Below are positions 1 through 6,491 of a stretch of 9,273 nucleotides of DNA, in pieces (within the stretch, counting starts at the first letter, position 1; each line of letters starts with the position of its first letter). The notes under the pieces are model-generated. The model was not told where the DNA came from, did not search any database, and saw only the letters and a program-made list of their open reading frames with translations. The position numbers and the translations under genes were made by a program. This DNA comes from Nanobdellota archaeon (GTDB lineage: Archaea; Nanobdellota; Nanobdellia; SCGC-AAA011-G17; GW2011-AR20): positions 1-9,273 of the forward strand of contig JAHJQH010000048.1 in assembly GCA_018819375.1 (NCBI GenBank), in the 5' to 3' direction.

Positions 1-213
1 CTTATTAATTTCCACAAACTCTTTTTTTGACAAGAGTTTTTCAATTTTTTTTAGGATATTTTTCAATCCCTTCTTGTCTGCAATATGTTCTTCATAATAA
101 TCCATTTCCCAGTCTTCTGAAGGATTAACAATAATGCCTTCATCATATGCTTTAAGAATTTGATATATTCTCTTTAACTCTCCTCCAAGGAGCACTTGTT
201 TCATATCAGCCAT
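1..213 (-). CDS. Partial gene of unknown function overlapping the end of the AAA ATPase gene
   Basis: On the minus strand an open frame starts at ATG 213 and stays open for 71 codons to the window edge, so the C-terminus is missing. The first residues read MADMKQVLLGGELKRIYQ. The visible part is charged and looks helical, with a lysine-rich stretch near the end. There is no membrane segment or recognisable motif. ATG 213 overlaps the ATPase stop codon (206-208) by 8 bases. A second in-frame ATG at 204 lies 1 base after that stop. Neither start has a clear Shine-Dalgarno sequence, so translation is probably coupled to the ATPase gene. The tight link suggests the product works with the ATPase, but its function is not recognised. 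Confidence 0.6.
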   Translation of the reverse strand, partial: MADMKQVLLGGELKRIYQILKAYDEGIIVNPSEDWEMDYYEEHIADKKGLKNILKKIEKLLSKKEFVEINK

Positions 214-1474
214 GCTTCAAGCCCTTACCAGATGCACCATCCATAAACCACTTCAGTGCAGGGATTAGTTTAATTCTGCCTCTGCTAATCTTAACCTCCC
301 TATCCGCGTTTTTTGTTATAACAATTCCCTTCCTCCCTTTGAATTTTTTAAGGAATTCTGCAACACCCTTCAAATCCTCATTTTTAATAGCCCCTTTGTA
401 TTTGACTTCTATCGGGATTTCATCAAGAATAATATCAACTTCATTCCCATTTTTCCAAAAAAAAGGAGAGCCAACCGCATTGACAATAGCTGTTTCAACC
501 AACTTTCCAAAAAGAGCATCATCATACTTGCGGTTATACAAGTAAATCAATGCATTATCTGAAGGGTAAGCCCTTTTTCTCTTTCTTAAATTAGTAGTAC
601 CTCTTCTGTAGTTTATCAACACTCTTATCAAAAAACTTTCTTCGAGGTAGTTTAGGTAGTTCTTGATTACTCTTCTGTCCTTCCCATACTGCTTGCTTAA
701 TGATTGATAATCTATATACATCCCGGGATTTTTTGCTATCAACTCCATAAGAAGTATAAGAAACCCAGGATCATCTATCCCGAATATTGCGGGCATATCC
801 TTATACACAATCTTATCTACAACAATAGACCTTATATATTCCCTAAACTCCCTTTCGCTTTCCATAGAAAATGTTTCTGGGAACCCCCCTCTTTCCAGAT
901 ACTTTAAAAAATAAGGTTTTACTCTTGTTCCATACTCTGGTTTAATGTTATTTATCCTAAGATACTCCGCAAAATTAAATGGATACAGTTTATACTCAAG
1001 AATTCTCCCTGCAAGAGTTTCTTTTGTTTTTTTTCTGATAAAAAGGGACTCTGACCCGGTTATCACAAATTTAATCTTCGGGTAAAGGTCATAATATTTT
1101 TTTATTTTATTCTCCCAATTCCTGCATTTCTGTATTTCATCCATGAAAATGTAAACCTTTTCTTCCCTAAACTCCTTTTTATGAATCTCTTTATAGGTTT
1201 CAATTACTTCATCAATATCAAAAGCAATGTCATCAAATGAAAAAAATAGAATATTCTCTGGATTAATCATATCTTTTATAAGCTCACTTATTAACTGATA
1301 TACCATCGTGGTTTTTCCAGTTCTTCTCAATCCAACCAACGCGAGAATAAACCTCCTCCCTATGGATTTTTTGATTTCAGGATATATATCCCTCTTAAAA
1401 GGCAGAGCTAACTCAGGGTCTACTTTCTTAGTAATCCACCACGGGTTGAACTCTTCTAATTGTTCCCTTTTCAT
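206..1474 (-). CDS. AAA-type ATPase with C-terminal DUF4143/nuclease-like domain (AAA_14 family)
   Basis: With the start at ATG 1474 the protein has 422 residues. Walker A is GLRRTGKTT (48-56, Lys54). Walker B is VYIFMDEIQ (107-115, Asp112-Glu113). A TGSES segment (139-143) is the probable sensor. Residues about 255-285 look like a winged helix. The C-terminal part has Glu328, Asp347 and a Glu-Val-Lys (356-358), in the spacing of a PD-(D/E)xK-like fold. This is the layout of the archaeal/bacterial AAA_14-DUF4143 ATPases, whose role is poorly known. No signal peptide or membrane segment is seen. The frame continues upstream to ATG 1528, but that would add an odd Met/Ile/Tyr-rich leader made of promoter sequence. 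A TATA box centred about 26 bases before 1474 supports a leaderless start there. The downstream partial gene overlaps its end. Family call is firm; cellular role is unknown. Confidence 0.88.
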   Translation of the reverse strand: MKREQLEEFNPWWITKKVDPELALPFKRDIYPEIKKSIGRRFILALVGLRRTGKTTMVYQLISELIKDMINPENILFFSFDDIAFDIDEVIETYKEIHKKEFREEKVYIFMDEIQKCRNWENKIKKYYDLYPKIKFVITGSESLFIRKKTKETLAGRILEYKLYPFNFAEYLRINNIKPEYGTRVKPYFLKYLERGGFPETFSMESEREFREYIRSIVVDKIVYKDMPAIFGIDDPGFLILLMELIAKNPGMYIDYQSLSKQYGKDRRVIKNYLNYLEESFLIRVLINYRRGTTNLRKRKRAYPSDNALIYLYNRKYDDALFGKLVETAIVNAVGSPFFWKNGNEVDIILDEIPIEVKYKGAIKNEDLKGVAEFLKKFKGRKGIVITKNADREVKISRGRIKLIPALKWFMDGASGKGLKHG

Positions 1475-1475
1475 G

Positions 1476-1495
1476 ATGTACATTACAATGCACAT
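1476..1495. promoter_or_regulatory. Operator-like dyad between TATA box and start of the ATPase gene
   Basis: Plus-strand arms ATGTACATT and AATGCACAT flank a central AC. Eight of nine arm positions are complementary. The site fills the space between the TATA box (1497-1504) and the predicted transcription/translation start (1474), where a bound repressor would block initiation. Regulatory function is inferred. Confidence 0.5.
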
Positions 1496-1496
1496 A

Positions 1497-1504
1497 TTTA
1501 TAAG
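1497..1504 (-). promoter_or_regulatory. TATA box of the ATPase gene (leaderless promoter)
   Basis: The minus strand reads CTTATAAA. Its centre is about 26 bases upstream of ATG 1474, which is the usual archaeal TATA-to-start distance, so the transcript probably begins at or next to the start codon. Confidence 0.6.
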
Positions 1505-1508
1505 CTTT

Positions 1509-1528
1509 ATGGTCATCACAATGTACAT
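1509..1528. promoter_or_regulatory. Second operator-like site upstream of the ATPase TATA box
   Basis: The plus-strand 15-mer CATCACAATGTACAT (1514-1528) matches CATTACAATGCACAT (1481-1495) at 13 of 15 positions, with a 33-base offset (about three helical turns). Extended leftwards to 1509 it forms a weaker dyad of the same shape. The pair brackets the TATA box. Confidence 0.45.
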
Positions 1529-1541
1529 AATTTAAGCCCTT

Positions 1542-1564
1542 AAAAAATAATGCACTCGGAAAAA
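1542..1564 (-). terminator. Possible U-tract terminator downstream of the HAD gene
   Basis: On the minus strand a run of five T (1560-1564) is followed by a run of six T (1542-1547), 116-138 bases after the HAD stop codon. Archaeal termination often uses T tracts without a hairpin. The distance from the gene makes this tentative. Confidence 0.25.
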
Positions 1565-1570
1565 TTAATG

Positions 1571-1621
1571 CTCTCCCCAAAATTTTACGCTGCAGACTTC
1601 TCCACCCAAATTTTCTCCGCT
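1571..1621. repeat. Two imperfect AAATTTT-centred repeat units
   Basis: Plus-strand CTCTCCCCAAAATTTTACGCT (1571-1591, 21 bases seen as CTCTCCCC, AAAATTTT, ACGCT) and the similar block 1598-1621 (CTTCTCCACCC, AAATTTT, CTCCGCT) share a C-rich, A/T-core, CGCT layout. They lie in the spacer between the ATPase promoter and the HAD stop. Their function is unknown; they may be degenerate intergenic repeats. Confidence 0.3.
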
Positions 1622-1661
1622 ACGCTACGAAAACTTCTTTTATCCCCAATGTTATACTCAA

Positions 1662-1674
1662 TTTGGATTTTGGC
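1662..1674. repeat. 13-bp inverted repeat, left copy, flanking the HAD gene
   Basis: TTTGGATTTTGGC here is exactly complementary to GCCAAAATCCAAA at 2335-2347. The pair encloses the HAD gene together with its promoter, as a unit of 686 bases. Confidence 0.5.
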
Positions 1675-1679
1675 TAGAA

Positions 1680-2276
1680 TTAGTTTACTTTAAGACCTAA
1701 ATCGGCCAGTTCTCTTTCCAGTTGTTCCGTAGATTTATACAATATAGTCTTCATTCCCATTTTCCTTGCTGGTACTAACGCATCTTCTTGATCATCAATA
1801 AAAACACATTCTGAAGCAGATAAACCTAATCTTTCTAATGTAATATCATAAATCCTTTGTTCAGGTTTGAGAAGTCCTTCTTCATGTGATAATACTAAAA
1901 CATCAAAATAGGAATACCAACCTCTCTCCATATATTTTCTTGAATTCACTAAATCAGAATTTGATAAAATTGCTAGTTTATAATTTCCTTTTAGTCTTCC
2001 TACTAAATCTAGCATTTCATCCGTTGCTTTCCATGTTGTTGTCCATAAATCAACAATTCTTTCCATTTGTTCATCAGAAATAGGAACATCAAAATATTCT
2101 CTAAAACATTCTTCAGCAGTAATTTTTCCTCTGTTATAATCAGAATCAAAAACAACTTCCTTATCAGCGTGAAAAGTATCTTCAATTCCTAAAACTCTAT
2201 ATGATTTATTCACAAAATCAATAAAACTTCCTTGAAGATACACTCCACCAACATCGAAAATTATTGATTTAACCAT
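1680..2276 (-). CDS. HAD-superfamily hydrolase (class IA phosphatase, YihX-like)
   Basis: A 198-residue cytosolic protein with all four HAD motifs. Motif I is IIFDVGG with nucleophile Asp8. Motif II is LAILSNS with Ser105. Motif III is Lys137 in GLLKPEQ. Motif IV is CVFIDDQED with Asp161/Asp162. Residues about 15-85 form the helical cap typical of class IA enzymes. Position +2 from the nucleophile is Gly10 instead of the usual acid Asp, a pattern I associate with YihX-type sugar-phosphate phosphatases. Phosphatase activity is likely; the substrate is unknown. The gene is separated from the upstream unknown gene by 137 bases and has its own TATA box. A 14-bp tandem duplication covers the start codon, so a second, out-of-frame ATG lies at 2290. 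ATG 2276 is the only nearby start that reads into this protein. Confidence 0.88.
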   Translation of the reverse strand: MVKSIIFDVGGVYLQGSFIDFVNKSYRVLGIEDTFHADKEVVFDSDYNRGKITAEECFREYFDVPISDEQMERIVDLWTTTWKATDEMLDLVGRLKGNYKLAILSNSDLVNSRKYMERGWYSYFDVLVLSHEEGLLKPEQRIYDITLERLGLSASECVFIDDQEDALVPARKMGMKTILYKSTEQLERELADLGLKVN

Positions 2277-2297
2277 ATTGATTTAACCATATTGATT
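2262..2297. repeat. 14-bp tandem duplication across the HAD start codon
   Basis: Plus-strand sequence repeats with a 14-base period (ATTGATTTAACCAT) for about 2.6 copies. Each full copy contains a minus-strand ATG. ATG 2276 opens the HAD gene. ATG 2290 is out of frame with it and reads MVKSIWLNQ before TAA at 2263-2261, giving a nine-codon mini-ORF. Confidence 0.8.
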
Positions 2298-2315
2298 AAA
2301 GAGAACTGGCCTTCA

Positions 2316-2323
2316 TATATAAA
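2316..2323 (-). promoter_or_regulatory. TATA box of the HAD gene
   Basis: The minus strand reads TTTATATA, centred near 2319.5. About 26 bases downstream is 2293, immediately before the duplicated ATG 2290 and 17 bases before the HAD ATG 2276. No Shine-Dalgarno sequence is seen before 2276. Confidence 0.55.
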
Positions 2324-2334
2324 CATTATTGTAC

Positions 2335-2347
2335 GCCAAAATCCAAA
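2335..2347. repeat. 13-bp inverted repeat, right copy, flanking the HAD gene
   Basis: GCCAAAATCCAAA is the exact reverse complement of 1662-1674. The matching stops after 13 bases on both sides. Confidence 0.5.
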
Positions 2348-2413
2348 CTCCTACACTTATCGACCTCATTGCACTCTCACTTCGTTCAGGGCATTTAACA
2401 GCGATTAACCAAT

Positions 2414-3241
2414 TCATTCATCATTCTCCAAGCTCACCCCAAATTCTCCTAAATTCTCTTTAGGAACAAGGTTATAAAATTTTCTTGGGCTTTTTGAATT
2501 TATGATGGCCCATTCACCAGATTTTTTATCAAAAACAATAGTGGTATTATGTGATAATTCATCAATAAATGACTTTTCAAGAATACCAAGCGTTTTCTCA
2601 ACTCTTAAATTAACCAAGACTTTCCTGATTAATTCCCCAGCATCACTACAAATACCCTTCATAACTTCTTCTCCGTGAGGGGAATAATTTTTTGATTTTA
2701 AAATATCCTCTTTTTCTTTTAAGATTCTTTTCAATTCTCCAGGATGGTACTTGCCTACAAAATCATTTTTAATCACCTTCATAGCCTTCTCAAAATCAAA
2801 TTCCATTGATTGATTAATCATAAACCCTACTGATTCTAATAACTCAGATAATCTAATCTCACGGAGGTGTAAAATCTTATCATAAACCTTCCTTCCACTA
2901 TTAGATAAATTTAATTTTAACCTCTTAGGATTAATCTTCGTTGTTTTTTCTGGGGAAAAACCGTAATTATCTAAATGTAATGGAACATAAATATGGTGCT
3001 GAATTATTGGAATATCAAGAGAACCCTCTTCTTTCATAAAGAAAACATATATTGCTTCAGGGGGGATTTCATATTCTTTTCCATCTTTTACTATTGCCGT
3101 TCTCCTAATTTCTAAAAGCTCATATCCAACTACATTAGCTCTTAATTCATTAGGGGAGATATTAGAAAATTCTGCGGGTTTATTAAGTTTAAGAATTAAT
3201 TCTAATCCTCTTGGATACTCTCTGATAATTTCCTTGTCCAT
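2414..3241 (-). CDS. Unrecognised 275-residue protein coupled to copA
   Basis: I do not recognise this family. The protein is soluble-looking, with no signal peptide or membrane segment. The N-terminal 100 residues look beta-rich (for example EAIYVFF at 62-68 and IIQHHIYVPLHL at 79-90). Residues about 105-230 look mostly helical and highly charged. The last 45 residues again look like strands (TTIVFD, EWAIIN). There is only one Cys (198), and the His83-His84 pair is not an obvious metal site. The start codon lies 2 bases after the copA TAG stop. GAGG on the minus strand (3250-3253), inside the copA end, gives an 8-base Shine-Dalgarno spacing. It is therefore almost certainly in one transcript with copA, and may have an accessory or regulatory role in metal handling, which is inference from position only. 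Confidence 0.82.
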   Translation of the reverse strand: MDKEIIREYPRGLELILKLNKPAEFSNISPNELRANVVGYELLEIRRTAIVKDGKEYEIPPEAIYVFFMKEEGSLDIPIIQHHIYVPLHLDNYGFSPEKTTKINPKRLKLNLSNSGRKVYDKILHLREIRLSELLESVGFMINQSMEFDFEKAMKVIKNDFVGKYHPGELKRILKEKEDILKSKNYSPHGEEVMKGICSDAGELIRKVLVNLRVEKTLGILEKSFIDELSHNTTIVFDKKSGEWAIINSKSPRKFYNLVPKENLGEFGVSLENDE

Positions 3242-3243
3242 AA

Positions 3244-5418
3244 CTACAACCTCTTCCCCCTAAGCAACAAAGAATTAGTGATTACACTGACAGAACTTAA
3301 GGCCATTGCTCCGCCGGCAATCATCGGGTTTAACAGCCATCCCGTGAATGGATACAAGACGCCTGCGGCAATAGGGATGCCTAAGGAATTATAAAACAAG
3401 GCCCAAAACATGTTCTGCCTGATTTTACTCATTGTCATCTTGCTTAATTTAATTGCTTTGGAAATATCCAACAAACTGTTTCTCATCAAGACAATACTGC
3501 CTGTTTCCATCGCAACATCTGTTCCAGACCCCATGGCAATTCCAATATCAGCTTGTGCCAGCATTGGAGCATCATTAATCCCGTCACCAACTGCCCCAAC
3601 TTTTCCCTTTTCCTGCAACTTTTTCACATAATCTGCTTTTTCTTCTGGCAGAACTTCAGCAAAGAAATTCTGTATTCCTGCTTTTTTGGCAATTGCTTGA
3701 GCTGTTCTCTGGTTATCACCTGTAATCATATAAACATTAATACCTAAATCCTGCAGATTTTTAATTGCCTGTGGGGAGTCCTCTTTAATTTCATCAGCAA
3801 CCGCAATCAAGCCAAGAGCAGTTTTTTTCTCAGATAAGACCATAACTGTTTTCCCTTCATTTTCTAGTTCAACAATTCTTTCCTTAAACAAGGCTAAATT
3901 AATTTTTCTTTCTTCCATCAATTTCAAATTTCCCAAATAAAACTCTTTCTTTCCAATTTTTGCATTTACTCCTTTTCCAGCTATTGCATTGAAATCACTA
4001 ACCTTCCTCCAGTTAATTTTGTTTTGCTTGGCTTTTTCAACAATTGCTTCTGCCAGAGGATGTTCAGAATTCTTTTCAATACTAGCAGCAATCTCTAAAA
4101 TCTTTTTTTTGTCATCACCAATAATATCAGTGACTTCTGGTTTTCCTTTGGTGATTGTCCCTGTTTTGTCAAAAACAATAAACCTCAATTTATGGGCAGT
4201 TTCCAAAGCATCACCACCCTTAATCAAAATTCCACGCTTCGCGCCCTTTCCAGTTCCAACCATTATCGCAGTTGGTGTTGCTAATCCCAAGGCACAAGGG
4301 CAGGCAATCACTAAGACTGCAACAGCTGTGATTAAGGCAAAATGGATTGAAGAATGTAAAATTGAAACCCAGATTACAAAAGTGATTATTGCTATTAAAA
4401 TGACAATAGGTACAAAATAAGCAGAAACAGCATCAGCGAATCTCTGAATTGGTGCTTTTCTTGTTTGAGCATCTTCAATTAACTTGATTATTCTTGATAA
4501 AGTTGTCTCTGCTCCTACTTTTGTTGCTTTAAACTTAAAACTACCTAGTTTATTAATTGTTGAGCCAATTACCTGATCTCCTTTCTTTTTCTCTACAGGA
4601 ATACTCTCGCCAGTAACTAAACTCTCATCAATAGTTGAATGGCCTTCAATAATCACGCCATCAACAGGGATTTTCTCTCCAGGCCTGACAAGAACAATAT
4701 CCCCTTCTTGCACATCATCAATGGGAACTTTTACTTCTTTCCCTTTTCTTATTACTGTTGCTGTTTTCGCCCCTACCTTCATTAGTTTTGAAATCGCTTC
4801 TGAAGCTTTTCCTTTTGCTACTGCCTCTAAATATTTCCCCAGAACCACCAACGTGATTAACACAGCAGCTGCCTCAAAATATTGGTGCCCTTCTGATGCA
4901 AACAAGACAACATAAACAGAATAAAAATAAGCAGCACTCGTGCCCATGGCAATCAAAGTGTCCATATTTGATGTTTTATTTTTCAGGGCAGTCCAAGCTC
5001 CCCGATAAAATGACCTCCCCACATAAAACTGCACGGGTGTAGCTAAAGCCCACATAATCAAATCCTGAAATGGAATTGGGTTCTTCACAAAAAACATGCC
5101 TAAAATCAAAGTAGGAACAGCAAAAATCGCACTTAAGATAAATTTGAACTTTAATTTGGCTAACTCTTCTTTTCTTCTTTTTTCCTCTTTTAATAAATCG
5201 CGCTCTTCAACTAAATATCCCTGATAACCTTTGTCTCTTATCACTTGTAATAATTTCTGCTCATTTGTTATCTTTGAATCAAACTCAATCACGGCTTTTT
5301 CTGTTGAAAAATTAACACTTGCTGATTTAACTCCCTTCTCCTTATTCAATGCTTTATCAAGAACAGTCACACAGCTCTGGCAGTGCATTCCACTGATTTT
5401 GATTGTTGTTTTTTTCAT
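3244..5418 (-). CDS. copA: P1B-type Cu+-exporting ATPase CopA
   Basis: A 724-residue heavy-metal P-type ATPase that moves Cu+ (or Ag+) out of the cytosol using ATP. The N-terminal HMA domain (about 3-70) has GMHCQSC with Cys13 and Cys16. Two membrane helices follow (about 91-137), then two more (about 154-199). The actuator domain has TGES at 269-272. The metal-site helix has CPC at 373-375. The phosphorylation loop has DKTGT with Asp417, the His-Pro pair at 453-454 marks the heavy-metal subfamily, and the hinge is GDGINDAP (611-618). The last two helices have Tyr676-Asn677 and MALSS (705-709). CPC together with Tyr-Asn and Met-x-x-Ser-Ser is the Cu+ (P1B-1) signature. Length is normal with a single HMA domain and nothing missing. 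It lies 107 bases downstream of the HMA/MerT-like gene and has its own putative promoter. The unknown gene follows after 2 bases. Confidence 0.96.
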   Translation of the reverse strand: MKKTTIKISGMHCQSCVTVLDKALNKEKGVKSASVNFSTEKAVIEFDSKITNEQKLLQVIRDKGYQGYLVEERDLLKEEKRRKEELAKLKFKFILSAIFAVPTLILGMFFVKNPIPFQDLIMWALATPVQFYVGRSFYRGAWTALKNKTSNMDTLIAMGTSAAYFYSVYVVLFASEGHQYFEAAAVLITLVVLGKYLEAVAKGKASEAISKLMKVGAKTATVIRKGKEVKVPIDDVQEGDIVLVRPGEKIPVDGVIIEGHSTIDESLVTGESIPVEKKKGDQVIGSTINKLGSFKFKATKVGAETTLSRIIKLIEDAQTRKAPIQRFADAVSAYFVPIVILIAIITFVIWVSILHSSIHFALITAVAVLVIACPCALGLATPTAIMVGTGKGAKRGILIKGGDALETAHKLRFIVFDKTGTITKGKPEVTDIIGDDKKKILEIAASIEKNSEHPLAEAIVEKAKQNKINWRKVSDFNAIAGKGVNAKIGKKEFYLGNLKLMEERKINLALFKERIVELENEGKTVMVLSEKKTALGLIAVADEIKEDSPQAIKNLQDLGINVYMITGDNQRTAQAIAKKAGIQNFFAEVLPEEKADYVKKLQEKGKVGAVGDGINDAPMLAQADIGIAMGSGTDVAMETGSIVLMRNSLLDISKAIKLSKMTMSKIRQNMFWALFYNSLGIPIAAGVLYPFTGWLLNPMIAGGAMALSSVSVITNSLLLRGKRL
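3250..3253 (-). promoter_or_regulatory. Shine-Dalgarno site for the unknown gene after copA
   Basis: The minus strand has GAGG followed by an 8-base spacer and ATG 3241. The site lies inside the last codons of copA, which favours coupled translation. Confidence 0.55.
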
Positions 5419-5430
5419 ATGTATTTCTTT

Positions 5431-5487
5431 TTAATACATTCTTTCTTAATGCATCCTTACTCAATGTGTATTTATTCTTAATGCATT
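5431..5487. repeat. AATGCATT-like repeat array in the copA leader
   Basis: Related plus-strand motifs AATACATT (5433), AATGCATC (5448), AATGTGTA (5463) and AATGCATT (5480) recur at 15, 15 and 17 bases. On the minus strand three of them read as two-codon ORFs: ATGCATTAA (5478-5486 and 5446-5454) and ATGTATTAA (5431-5439). The array lies between the predicted copA promoter and its start codon, mostly within the expected leader. It could be an operator array or a translational control leader. Confidence 0.5.
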
Positions 5488-5492
5488 CTTTT

Positions 5493-5500
5493 ACTTATAA
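5493..5500 (-). promoter_or_regulatory. Putative TATA box of copA
   Basis: The minus strand reads TTATAAGT within CATTATAAGTAA. Transcription would begin near 5471, giving copA a leader of about 54 bases. The copA start has no strong Shine-Dalgarno sequence. Read-through from the upstream gene is also possible. Confidence 0.4.
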
Positions 5501-5525
5501 TGTTTATTATTTCTTAATATCTTGC

Positions 5526-6485
5526 TCATCCCCCACAGCCACAACTGCTTTCACTTTCACTTTCACATATCCCTCCCCCACCACAACAGCTTCCGCTGGC
5601 AGGAGGATTGTTTTCTTCTTGATTGTTTTCTTCTTGAACCTCCTGGTCAGCAATGGACTCGCTAATGACAGTTGCTTTATAACTTTCAAAAACATCTAAT
5701 GAGAGCATATCTTGTTTTGATGTTTCTGCAGAATTATAGGTAACCTCAAAATAATTTGGGAAACTAAATTTTATTCCAGTTACTCCTTTGATGGTTTTTA
5801 ATTCTTGGGAAATAAGAGGAGCATGACCAGGACAGGGAATATCTATTTTAAGTTTAATCAAAGAGTTTATGCCCCTCTCACCTGCAACTCCAACAGCTGC
5901 TCCTGTTATTGAAGATGGCCCAATAGACACATTTGCCAATAATGGAAAAATCAGCATAAACAACAATAGGTTTATGCTTATCGTGGAGCCAAACATAACA
6001 GATAAATACTTCCATTTTTTCTTAATCCCTGGTAAGGACAATAATCCATTTTTCTTTAGGTACAAAACAGAAGACAAGGTTGCAAATCCTAATGAAACTC
6101 CAATTAAAATATGAAAAAAATACCTGTTCATTAAAAGAGGTCTAAAAAACTTCATTAAAACCGTAACTCCTAATATCGAGCCTATGATAAAAGCAATACA
6201 CCCTATATGTGGAATCAAGCCATAAATTAATCCCTGTAAGAACCCCTTTCTCCCATTTTTCAGTTTATTTTCTTTTTTATCTCCAATCGAGTATCCTAAT
6301 GCACATATTTCTGATTTTATTTTTTCTAAACTTACCTTGTCTGAATCAAACTTAATTTCCGCTTCGTCATTGACAAGATTTACCTTAACTTCTTCAATCC
6401 CGTCCAATAACCCTAATCTTGATTCAATTAATTTCACGCAACTTTTACAATGCATTCCTTTAATACTAATTATTTCTTGATTCAT
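5526..6485 (-). CDS. Membrane metal-binding protein: HMA, MerT-like helices, HMA-like domain, Cys-rich tail
   Basis: A 319-residue protein from ATG 6485. An N-terminal HMA domain (3-68) has GMHCKSC with Cys13 and Cys16. Three hydrophobic segments follow (about 85-111, 122-143, 160-184). The first contains His93 and Cys96, and the FFRPLL turn after it recalls the MerT family. Residues 212-273 look like a second HMA fold, but the usual CxxC loop reads CPGH (Cys218, His221). An acidic Gln/Glu/Asn linker leads to a glycine-rich tail with Cys300, 301, 307, 315 and 317. By the positive-inside rule the N-terminus is probably cytosolic and the C-terminal part outside, though this is uncertain. The likely role is binding and passing Cu+ or a similar soft metal, in partnership with CopA just downstream. 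A frame extension to ATG 6512 is possible, but GGTGAT 6 bases before 6485 decides the start. MerTP-like assignment is inferred. Confidence 0.85.
   Translation of the reverse strand: MNQEIISIKGMHCKSCVKLIESRLGLLDGIEEVKVNLVNDEAEIKFDSDKVSLEKIKSEICALGYSIGDKKENKLKNGRKGFLQGLIYGLIPHIGCIAFIIGSILGVTVLMKFFRPLLMNRYFFHILIGVSLGFATLSSVLYLKKNGLLSLPGIKKKWKYLSVMFGSTISINLLLFMLIFPLLANVSIGPSSITGAAVGVAGERGINSLIKLKIDIPCPGHAPLISQELKTIKGVTGIKFSFPNYFEVTYNSAETSKQDMLSLDVFESYKATVISESIADQEVQEENNQEENNPPASGSCCGGGGICESESESSCGCGG
5548..5565. repeat. Three tandem 6-bp units in the Cys-rich tail
   Basis: CTTTCA is repeated three times exactly and encodes the Glu-Ser repeat before the last cysteines of the HMA/MerT-like protein. 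It looks like recent slippage in a low-constraint tail. Confidence 0.7.
5607..5636. repeat. Two tandem 15-bp units in the linker of the HMA/MerT-like protein
   Basis: ATTGTTTTCTTCTTG occurs twice in tandem without a mismatch. It preserves frame and duplicates five residues (the QEENN block) in the linker between the second HMA-like domain and the Cys-rich tail. Confidence 0.75.
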
Positions 6486-6491
6486 CTTGGC

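Noticed and set aside
1475..1528. N-terminal extension of the ATPase starting at ATG 1528
   Set aside because: The extra 18 residues are Met/Ile/Tyr-rich and come from the TATA box and operator-like repeats. The TATA spacing fits ATG 1474.
3989..4420. 143-residue plus-strand frame inside copA
   Set aside because: It is antisense to the conserved CPC and DKTGT region of copA, has no promoter or ribosome-binding site, and its sequence shows no recognisable domain.
5520..5528. Selenocysteine at the TGA ending the Cys/Gly tail (GCGG then TGA)
   Set aside because: Reading through TGA gives only three residues before TAA, and no selenocysteine element is apparent.
5403..5699. Plus-strand frame of 98 residues across the copA leader and Cys tail
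   Set aside because: It is a low-complexity Phe/Thr/Ser-rich shadow of the repeats and tail on the opposite strand.
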